Shown piece after piece: positions 22,149 to 28,842 of a stretch of DNA of 28,842 bases. This DNA comes from a virus: IMG/VR virus record IMGVR_UViG_3300046000_005823, positions 1-28,842 of that record; one strand, given 5' to 3'. Each line of letters begins with the position of its first letter. Position 1 is the stretch's first letter. The notes under the pieces were generated by a model. It was not told the origin of the DNA and ran no database searches. It saw nothing but the letters and a program-made list of their open reading frames with translations. The position numbers and the translations under genes are program-made.

Positions 22149-23078
22149 ATGAACAATGAAAGTCTTATTATAGGAGTACTAGAATCTGTTCTCGGTAAGA
22201 GTAAGCCATTTCCCAAAACCAAAGATTTCGCATTTTATTGTCCTATTTGCAACCATAAGAATCCGAAGCTTATTGTTAACGCAAAGTCTGGTAAGTATAA
22301 CTGCTTCACTTGTCACCCAGCTACAAAAGGACAATCACCGATTACGCTATTAAAAAAGATCGGAGCTCCAAGCGAGACTATAGTAGAAATGAAGGGCTAC
22401 TTAGGCTATCTTACAAAAGCCGAAGATCATGTATCAACATCAGTAAACCTACCTAAAGAATTTATTAGTCTATTAGAGAAAGAAGAATCTTTAGAGAAAC
22501 GGCACGCAATAGCATATATAAAGTCTAGAGGCATTACTGAGAATGATATTATAAAGTACAATATTGGATATTGTAAGACTGGAAAGTATAGAAATAGAAT
22601 CATTCTTCCTTCATATAATAAGAAAGGCATGATCAACTATTTTCTAGCGAGATCTTTCGAAAAGAATCCAGTTAGAAAGTTCGATGCTCCAATCTGCAAT
22701 AAAACAGAGATTATCGGTCTTGAAAACACGATCAATTGGGCAGTACCAGTAATACTTTGCGAAGGTATATTTGATGCAATAGCAATAAAAAGAAACGCAA
22801 TACCATTATTCGGTAAAACAATACCAAAAGCTTTAATGCTTAAGCTTGTAGAGTCTCAAGTAAAGACTGTTTATTTAGCTTTAGATAAGGATGCACTAAG
22901 AGAAGCGATAGACTACGCTAAAAGACTTATCGATATAGGTAAAGAAGTCTATCTTATAGAATTAGAGGGTAAAGATCCTTCAGACCTAGGATTTGAAAAG
23001 GTTACAGAATTACTTCACGAAGCGAGGCCATTGACTTTCTCTGACCTGCTATTAAAAAAGATGCAATTAGTCGCATGA
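22149..23078 (+). CDS. DnaG-type DNA primase (zinc finger plus TOPRIM)
   Basis: A 309-aa primase, functional counterpart of T4 gp61. An N-terminal zinc finger has CPIC (C31, C34) and CFTC (C52, C55), the DnaG zinc-binding layout for recognising the template. After a linker comes the catalytic TOPRIM core: VILCEGIFDA with catalytic E205, then VYLALDKDA with D246 and D248, and an EGKDPSDLG segment (about 273-281) typical of phage primase/helicase TOPRIM domains. No helicase motifs follow, so unlike T7 gp4 this protein needs a separate helicase, which is not in the window. It is shorter than bacterial DnaG and lacks the C-terminal helicase-binding domain. The stop codon overlaps the next start (ATGA), coupling it to the SbcD-SbcC gene. 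It would make RNA primers for the lagging strand in the infected cell. Confidence 0.85.
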   Translation: MNNESLIIGVLESVLGKSKPFPKTKDFAFYCPICNHKNPKLIVNAKSGKYNCFTCHPATKGQSPITLLKKIGAPSETIVEMKGYLGYLTKAEDHVSTSVNLPKEFISLLEKEESLEKRHAIAYIKSRGITENDIIKYNIGYCKTGKYRNRIILPSYNKKGMINYFLARSFEKNPVRKFDAPICNKTEIIGLENTINWAVPVILCEGIFDAIAIKRNAIPLFGKTIPKALMLKLVESQVKTVYLALDKDALREAIDYAKRLIDIGKEVYLIELEGKDPSDLGFEKVTELLHEARPLTFSDLLLKKMQLVA

Positions 23079-26000
23079 TAAAAACGTACTTGAATTTAGA
23101 CACAGTAGAAAAGATATATCACGTTAGCGATATTCACATTAGAAACTTTAAACGACACGAAGAATACAGAAGAGTATTCGATACCTTAAAGAAAACGATA
23201 GTAGAGACTTCTGATGAAAAATCAATAATCTGTTTAACTGGAGATATTGTTCACTCAAAGACAGACGTAACTCCTGAATTAGTGTATCAAGTGCAAGATC
23301 TTCTAAAATCTTTGGCAGACATACGACCAGTATTACTTATTCCAGGTAACCATGATGCTAACTTAAATAATAATAGTAGAATGGATGCATTGACTCCTAT
23401 AGTCGATGCGATAAACCATCCTAATATTGCTTACATTAAAGACAGCGAAGTTTTTAAGATTGGAAACATTACTTTTTCTCATTGGTCTGTATTTGATGAA
23501 GATTATACTAAGGCAGAAGATATTCAAGGAGACTACAAGATCTGTCTGTATCACGGCTCTGTACAAAGCGCGGTAACTGAAATAGGTTTTAAACTTGAGG
23601 GTGGAAAGATAAAGACTAGTCACTTTGATGGATTCGATCTAACCTTATTGGGAGATATACATAAGCTTCAATATCTAAATGAAGAAAAGACTATTGCGTA
23701 TCCTGGATCTTTAATACAACAGAATCACGGAGAAAGCTTAGAGCATGGTATCTTAGTATGGAATGTAAAAGATAAGACCAGCGAATTTGTTGAGATTCCT
23801 AATGACACTGCTTTTTACACTATGTATGTAGACTCAGGAGTAGTTAATCCTCCACTTACAGATCTCGCTAAAAACATGTATTTAAGAGTAAGACATACTA
23901 ATACTGATCAGAATACCTTAAAACAACTAATATCAGAAGTAAAGAAGTCACATAATGTTATTGAGCAGTCTATTCAAAGGATACATAGCATTCAAGAACT
24001 ATCTAATTATAGCTCTAAAAATAGTAGACTAATTGACGTAAGAGACGAACAGCAACAGAACGATCTAATCCAGAAGTTTTTAAGCAAGAAGTATAAACTA
24101 ACAGAAGATCAAAAACAACACATCAAAGAGATTAACGCGTATATAAATCAGCAGTTACCTAAACTAGAGTCTTCTAGAAACGTTATATGGAATCCTAAGA
24201 CGTTTGTTTTTGAAAACATGTTTAGCTATGGTAAAGACAATTCCATAGACTTTACAAATATGAGAGGAACTTATGGCATATTTGCTGCTAACGCTTCAGG
24301 TAAGTCTACTTTATTAGACGCTTTAAGTTATTGTATATTCGATAAGTGCTCTAAAACTAATAGATCTTCTCAAGTCTTAAACAGTTCATCAAATACATTT
24401 TACTGTAAACTAGATTTTGAATTAAATGGAGTTAATTACGTCATAGAAAGGGATGGTCTTAGAGAAAAAAATGGTAATGTTAGAGTTAAAGTTAACTTTT
24501 ATTACACTGATGATTTAGGAAATAAGGTCTCCTTAAATGGTAAAGAAAGAAACGATACTAATGCAAGCATACGAGCTGTGCTTGGAAGCTACGAGGACTT
24601 CACTCTGACTGCACTTAGCACACAGGGAGCTAACTCTGGATTCATTGATATGAACCAAAAGGACAGAAAAGAGCTGCTCAGTCAGTTCCTAGACATCAAT
24701 ATATTCGAAACTATGTTTGACTTTACTAACAACGAGATAAAAGATATCTCCGCAGTAATGAAACAGTATCAAAAGATTGACCATAGCGTAGAAGTACAAA
24801 GAATAGACGAACAAAAGGTCACTATAAACAAAAAGATAGACGAATTAAAGCATCAAAAGCATGATCTTGAGTTAGATAGAGACAATTTAAACAAAAAGAT
24901 ACTCGAGGAGCACATTATGTTACAGACTGTTAGCTCTAAAACAGCTAATGAAGATCAGATAAAAGCTGAAATAGCTCAACTAAATCAGCAATTGGTCAAA
25001 TCTATATCAGATGAAGCTGTGTGTGTATTAGATTCTAAGTCTGCAAAAGATGAATTAGATGAATATGAGCAAAATTTATCGCAAATTAACATAGAAGATC
25101 TAGATAAACGCCTACAACAATATAAGGAGCTAACTAAAGATAAAAATGCTATAACTATTGAGATAAACAAACTTAATATTCATCTTTCCCATCAAAAAGA
25201 TAAGCTAAACAAGCTTCAAGAGTTAGAGTATGACGAGAACTGTACTTATTGCATGAACAACGTATTCGTTAAGGACGCTATTTCTACCAAACAGAGTCAC
25301 GAAGATCTAGTAAAGCAGAAAGAAGTACTTGAAATTGACTTAAGTATCGTAGAACAAAGCATAAAAAAGCTTGGTAATGTAGAAGAAGACAACAAACAGT
25401 ATGATACATTGCTACAGAAGATCAATGATACTGAAAAGAAGTCGTTAAAATTTGAATCAGACCTTCAAAAAGTTCAAATAGAACAAACAAAAGTCAAACA
25501 AAAGATAAAAGACAAAGAGACAGAGCTAGACACTTACAGAAAAGAAAAGAAAAAGATAGAACAAAACACTGAAGTACAAGCTAGGATAGATGCTTATGAA
25601 CTTGAACATAAGACGACTGAAAATAATCTTAAAAAGGTTAACGATGATCTAACTGAGAACTTACTAAATGTTAATTCGCTTAGCTCAAAAAGAGATAAGT
25701 ATACTAATGATCTTACTGAACTAGTCAAACTTCAATCAAAGTATGATCTTTATAAGATGTATAGCGAAGCAGTTCATAGAGATGGCGTACCTCATCAGCT
25801 AATATCAGATACTATACCTCAGATTCAAGAAGAGATCAATACAATACTTCAACAGCTAGTTGATTTCATGGTAGTTCTTCACCCAAATGATAAAAATATC
25901 AATGCATACATCGCTTATGACAATGATAGATATTGGCCTATAGAACTTACTTCAGGAATGGAGAAGTTTGTAGCCAGTCTAGCGATTAGATCTTCGCTAA

Positions 26001-26227
26001 TTAATGTTTCTTCTTTACCAAGACCTAATTTTATAGCGATAGATGAAGGCTTTGGAGCTCTAGATAGCAATAACTTAGGAAGTATAGTCTCTTATTTTGA
26101 TCATTTAAAAAATCAGTTTAAGTTTATCATGATTATATCACACATAGACTCAATGAGAGACGCTGTAGATCACCATATAGAAATAAATAAGATTGCAGGA
26201 AAATCTAACGTACAACACGGAAGTTAG
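23075..26227 (+). CDS. Fused Mre11-Rad50-like recombination nuclease (SbcD-SbcC, gp47-gp46 equivalent)
   Basis: A 1050-aa single chain holding both parts of a DNA-end-processing complex that is normally two proteins. Residues 1-230 are a calcineurin-type nuclease like Mre11/SbcD/T4 gp47, with metal ligands DIH (D19, H21), GDIVH (D57), GNHD (N92-D94), H160 and GDIH (D194, H196). Residues ~385-1040 are Rad50/SbcC/gp46-like: Walker A ANASGKST (about 404-412), a long coiled coil split by a CTYC zinc hook (C723, C726), signature LTSGMEKF near 957, and Walker B FIAIDEGFGALD near 987. The join lies in a helical linker (about 300-380). The complex would resect DNA ends for recombination-dependent replication. 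All key residues are present. ATGA overlap with the primase gene indicates shared translation. Confidence 0.88.
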   Translation: MIKTYLNLDTVEKIYHVSDIHIRNFKRHEEYRRVFDTLKKTIVETSDEKSIICLTGDIVHSKTDVTPELVYQVQDLLKSLADIRPVLLIPGNHDANLNNNSRMDALTPIVDAINHPNIAYIKDSEVFKIGNITFSHWSVFDEDYTKAEDIQGDYKICLYHGSVQSAVTEIGFKLEGGKIKTSHFDGFDLTLLGDIHKLQYLNEEKTIAYPGSLIQQNHGESLEHGILVWNVKDKTSEFVEIPNDTAFYTMYVDSGVVNPPLTDLAKNMYLRVRHTNTDQNTLKQLISEVKKSHNVIEQSIQRIHSIQELSNYSSKNSRLIDVRDEQQQNDLIQKFLSKKYKLTEDQKQHIKEINAYINQQLPKLESSRNVIWNPKTFVFENMFSYGKDNSIDFTNMRGTYGIFAANASGKSTLLDALSYCIFDKCSKTNRSSQVLNSSSNTFYCKLDFELNGVNYVIERDGLREKNGNVRVKVNFYYTDDLGNKVSLNGKERNDTNASIRAVLGSYEDFTLTALSTQGANSGFIDMNQKDRKELLSQFLDINIFETMFDFTNNEIKDISAVMKQYQKIDHSVEVQRIDEQKVTINKKIDELKHQKHDLELDRDNLNKKILEEHIMLQTVSSKTANEDQIKAEIAQLNQQLVKSISDEAVCVLDSKSAKDELDEYEQNLSQINIEDLDKRLQQYKELTKDKNAITIEINKLNIHLSHQKDKLNKLQELEYDENCTYCMNNVFVKDAISTKQSHEDLVKQKEVLEIDLSIVEQSIKKLGNVEEDNKQYDTLLQKINDTEKKSLKFESDLQKVQIEQTKVKQKIKDKETELDTYRKEKKKIEQNTEVQARIDAYELEHKTTENNLKKVNDDLTENLLNVNSLSSKRDKYTNDLTELVKLQSKYDLYKMYSEAVHRDGVPHQLISDTIPQIQEEINTILQQLVDFMVVLHPNDKNINAYIAYDNDRYWPIELTSGMEKFVASLAIRSSLINVSSLPRPNFIAIDEGFGALDSNNLGSIVSYFDHLKNQFKFIMIISHIDSMRDAVDHHIEINKIAGKSNVQHGS

Positions 26228-26236
26228 ATATTTATT
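26227..26236 (+). promoter_or_regulatory. GATATTTATT motif upstream of the 71-aa gene
   Basis: A plus-strand copy of the element found before several minus-strand genes, in the 73-base gap after the SbcD-SbcC stop codon. It is about 64 bases before the next ATG and may start a separate transcript for the last two genes. Confidence 0.3.
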
Positions 26237-26300
26237 TATAATTACTAGTGCGCTAAAAATGAAATATGCATTAGGATAACAATAAAAAATAATTATTATT

Positions 26301-26516
26301 ATGGCACTCAATTCAAAATCTTTAAAAAATTCTCCAAAGAGCGCATTCTCTGGTCAAACTATTCCTGATACTTATCAAAGTATAGAAGGACTAAGGAATT
26401 CAACTTCTTATGCATCAAATAACGATGGAGCGATATTAGCAGGATCAACGCTAGGTGTTATTCCAACTACTACAACCACTACCTCTACTACGACTACGAC
26501 TACCACCACTGCATAA
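26301..26516 (+). CDS. Small protein with C-terminal poly-Thr tail
   Basis: A 71-aa protein of unknown function. The first ~53 residues are polar (SPKSAFSGQTIPDTYQSIEG, then SYASNNDGAILAGSTLG) without a recognisable domain, signal peptide or membrane helix. The end is VIP followed by six Thr, one Ser and eight Thr, almost identical in form to one unit of the Thr/Ser repeat in the adhesin at 4183-5838, although this gene is on the other strand about 20 kb away. Thr codons are mixed, so it is not a simple triplet expansion. The upstream leader is A-rich (AATAAAAAATAATT). It may be a virion decoration or a substrate of the glycosyltransferases; alternatively it is the remnant of a longer fibre gene cut after one repeat. 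Confidence 0.5.
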   Translation: MALNSKSLKNSPKSAFSGQTIPDTYQSIEGLRNSTSYASNNDGAILAGSTLGVIPTTTTTTSTTTTTTTTA

Positions 26517-26537
26517 AAATAGAGGTAAAACTATAAA

Positions 26538-28842
26538 ATGAAAACAACTGTTCTACTTCCAGGAGGATTTAAACCTCCTCATGGCGGGCATCTACAACTA
26601 GCAAACGCCTACGCAAAAAACCCAGAAGTAGATAAGGTAATCGTGATGATTGGTCCAGCAGAAAGAGACGGAATAACTAGAGAGCAATCTATGGCAGTTT
26701 GGAAGATGCTACCAACAGATAAAAAAGTAGAAATACTTTCTGTATCTGCTGAAAATCCAATGGCTGCAGCTTTTGATTATGTTTTAAATATGAGTAAAGA
26801 TGCTAAAGGAAGGTTTGCGATGGCAGCTAGCTCTAAAGGAGATGATGCAAAGCGATCTGACTCATTTGTAAAATCAATAGAAGCTTACAAAACAAAACAA
26901 ACTAAAGACGGAAGAAACGCTCCAGAAGGAGTAACTCCAGTTAAACTTCCAATAGATGTCGCTCCATTAAATTATAAAGGCAGATCTGATGAATATGAAG
27001 GGAAAGGAGTAAGTGCATCAGTATTAAGAAAAGATTTAGCTAACTCAGATAAAGAGCAGTTCGCAACAAATTATCCAGGACTTGATAACAATACAGTTTC
27101 AAAGATATACGATGTGTTATCAAAAAAAAAGAAAGCCATATACGAGATTATAGAAGAGAGGGCGGTCCTTTCTACTCTGATTCGTACTTTATTGGTTGAA
27201 GGAGGAAATGTATTTCAAGGAACTCAAAGAATTAAACTAGCCGATATAGATCCTACAATTTCTTGGCTTGAAGACAAGTCAGGACTTTCTCTTAAGGATA
27301 ATATGCTAGGAACTACAGGTAAAAAAGCAGATAGCGGAGACTTAGATTTAGGAGTAGATAAAAACAAAGTAGATCAAAATGCGCTAATTAGCAAACTTAC
27401 TGCTAACGGAATAGATAAAGCAGACATCAAAAAGTCAGGAACAAACGTTCACGTAAAGACTCCTATAGCGGGAGATCCTGAAAATGGATTTGTACAATCA
27501 GACTTCATGTTTAACGATGATGTTGATTTCATGAAGTTCTCTATGCAAGGCGGAGCAAAAGATAGTCCTTACAAAGGCGTACATAAGCACTTAGTATTGT
27601 CTAGCATAGCGAAAGCTCAAGGAATGAAATGGTCATATCTTAACGGACTAGTAGATAGAGCAACTAACAAAGTAATAAGCAAGAATCCTAGCGAAATAGC
27701 GACTAAATTACTAGGACAAGGAGCGAAGCAAGAAGATCTAATCAGCGTAGAGGCTATAGTAAAAGCGATAAAAAACAAACCACAATACGAAGAGTGGATG
27801 ACACAAGCAAGACAGGATCTAGCAAAAGATGGTCTTGAGCTTCCTAAAAAAGAAGATCTTAAAGAATCGATAAAAAATATACAAAAGCTAATTAAACTTT
27901 TTGAAGCCGCATCAGCAAGAATTCAACATCCTGAAGACTTAATTTATTGGGATGGATCTAAAGGAGCTGAAAGAGCTTTACAAGTAATGGATAAAGCCGC
28001 AAAAGACCCATCAACTACATCAGTAAAATGGGATGGATCTCCAGCTGTAGTATTTGGAGTAGATGAAAATGGTAACTTCATATTAACAGATAAGAGTGGA
28101 TTCGCTGCAAAAGGATATGATGGCAAAGCTAAAAGCGCAAAAGAAATAGAGACAATGTTTAAAAATAGGGCAATAAAATCTGCTGAAAAGAGTGGAACTA
28201 AACCTAATTTTACTTTTGCAAAAAGCATGGCTAACGCTTACGAAGTATTTAAAAAGTCTTGGCCAAAAGGACTCACTGGATATTTCAAAGGAGATCTATT
28301 ATATCAAAGCAAGCCAGAAGTTATTGATGGAGAGTATGTATTTAAACCAAACATAACTACCTATAAGATCCCAGTTAATAGTGAACTAGGAAAGCAAATA
28401 ACAAAAAGCGAAGTAGGAGTTATACCACATGTTTACCAATCTTTAGACGGAAAAGAATCTGGAGTAAAAGACGCAAAGCAATACAAGTTTAATCCATCAG
28501 GAGGACTCATGGTATTCTCACCAGTGTTTTCAAAAAGCGGAGCAAAGATAGACAGTAAGCTAATGAGCGCAGCTAAATCAGCTGTCTCTAGCGCTAAATC
28601 TGCAGATAAATTACTAGATAAAAGCAAACTTAGTCAAGAAAAAATGACTGATTATGCTGATATGCTTTATAAGTTTACTAACTCTAAAGCAGCTAGTATG
28701 AATACATTAAGCTCAAAAGAGTTCATTAAGTTTTTAGAGAGTGAAAAGACTATTAGTGATGGCAAAAAAGCCAAAATGATAGAGTATTCTCAACAAAATC
28801 AATCAGATTTAGAGAAGATATTTAATGCTGTAAAAGCAATCC
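26538..28842 (+). CDS. Multidomain nucleotidyltransferase: HxGH NTase + Pol-beta-like NTase + KxDG ligase-like (partial, runs off the window)
   Basis: An open frame of 768 codons without a stop, cut by the window edge. Three modules can be read. (1) Residues 1-~185: cytidylyltransferase/NMNAT-type, with LLPGGFKPPHGGHL holding the HxGH motif (H15, H18) and the second motif VSASVLR (158-164). (2) About 235-430: Pol-beta-type nucleotidyltransferase, with a glycine before SGDLDLGVD (D268, D270) and a third carboxylate in VQSDFMF (D322). (3) About 470-650: covalent-nucleotidyltransferase-like, with SVKWDGSPAVVFG (K497, the nucleotide-binding lysine of the KxDG motif), FKGDLLY (585-589) and a KPNITTYKIP segment. 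The end is Lys/Ser-rich and helical. ATG at 26538 follows AGAGG weakly and starts exactly at the first strand. The combination suggests RNA or nucleotide repair; the substrate is unknown. Minus-strand frames inside it are shadows. Confidence 0.7.
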   Translation, partial: MKTTVLLPGGFKPPHGGHLQLANAYAKNPEVDKVIVMIGPAERDGITREQSMAVWKMLPTDKKVEILSVSAENPMAAAFDYVLNMSKDAKGRFAMAASSKGDDAKRSDSFVKSIEAYKTKQTKDGRNAPEGVTPVKLPIDVAPLNYKGRSDEYEGKGVSASVLRKDLANSDKEQFATNYPGLDNNTVSKIYDVLSKKKKAIYEIIEERAVLSTLIRTLLVEGGNVFQGTQRIKLADIDPTISWLEDKSGLSLKDNMLGTTGKKADSGDLDLGVDKNKVDQNALISKLTANGIDKADIKKSGTNVHVKTPIAGDPENGFVQSDFMFNDDVDFMKFSMQGGAKDSPYKGVHKHLVLSSIAKAQGMKWSYLNGLVDRATNKVISKNPSEIATKLLGQGAKQEDLISVEAIVKAIKNKPQYEEWMTQARQDLAKDGLELPKKEDLKESIKNIQKLIKLFEAASARIQHPEDLIYWDGSKGAERALQVMDKAAKDPSTTSVKWDGSPAVVFGVDENGNFILTDKSGFAAKGYDGKAKSAKEIETMFKNRAIKSAEKSGTKPNFTFAKSMANAYEVFKKSWPKGLTGYFKGDLLYQSKPEVIDGEYVFKPNITTYKIPVNSELGKQITKSEVGVIPHVYQSLDGKESGVKDAKQYKFNPSGGLMVFSPVFSKSGAKIDSKLMSAAKSAVSSAKSADKLLDKSKLSQEKMTDYADMLYKFTNSKAASMNTLSSKEFIKFLESEKTISDGKKAKMIEYSQQNQSDLEKIFNAVKAI

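Noticed and set aside
27944-28627. Two minus-strand frames of 94 and 64 codons
   Set aside because: Both lie inside the plus-strand nucleotidyltransferase gene, whose frame is open from 26538 to the edge and shows real motifs; the antisense frames have none.

Overview
The window is a contiguous piece of a tailed-phage genome of the distant T4-like (myovirus) type. Evidence is a gp25-like baseplate wedge next to a gp6/baseplate J protein, a gp5-like spike protein, a gp55-like late sigma factor, a primase with a zinc finger and TOPRIM core, and an SbcD/SbcC (gp47/gp46-like) recombination nuclease. The DNA is AT-rich. Almost no start codon has a Shine-Dalgarno sequence; leaders are A-rich instead, and a TATATTTG box resembling the Bacteroidetes -7 element precedes the primase. 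I therefore infer a Bacteroidetes (probably flavobacterial, perhaps marine) host. TAA, TAG and TGA all serve as stops, so the code is standard. No tRNA, integrase, IS element or CRISPR array was seen.

Layout. (1) 11-1000 (+): a gene tentatively assigned to a phage amino acid:DNA transferase-like family, meeting a GIY-YIG gene tail to tail at a UUCG-capped hairpin. (2) 1019-21806 (-): one long leftward block. In transcription order it holds a 58-aa ORF, a glutaredoxin-like protein, an HD-domain protein, a small membrane protein, the late sigma factor, then the baseplate and tail genes (a small protein, gp5-like spike, a 677-aa protein, a 152-aa protein, gp25, gp6, a DNRLRE-like protein, a 113-aa protein, a 1393-aa gpI-like wedge protein and two further structural proteins). 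It continues with a Thr-rich adhesin, two glycosyltransferases, a methyltransferase, a duplicated small tail-protein domain and the GIY-YIG protein. (3) 21807-22148: a divergent intergenic region with a strongly structured candidate RNA on the minus strand. (4) 22149-28842 (+): primase, a fused SbcD-SbcC protein, a 71-aa protein with a poly-Thr tail, and a long gene open at the window edge that joins three nucleotidyl-transfer modules.

How the genes may work together (inference): the leftward block builds the tail tip and makes the sigma factor that would transcribe it. The adhesin carries a mucin-like Thr/Ser linker directly upstream of an overlapping glycosyltransferase / GT6 glycosyltransferase / methyltransferase cluster, which suggests glycosylation of the virion. 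The rightward block serves replication, recombination and perhaps nucleic-acid repair. The items most worth a second look are the structured RNA at 21867-22052, the triple nucleotidyltransferase fusion at 26538-28842, and the adhesin plus glycosylation cluster at 1851-5838.
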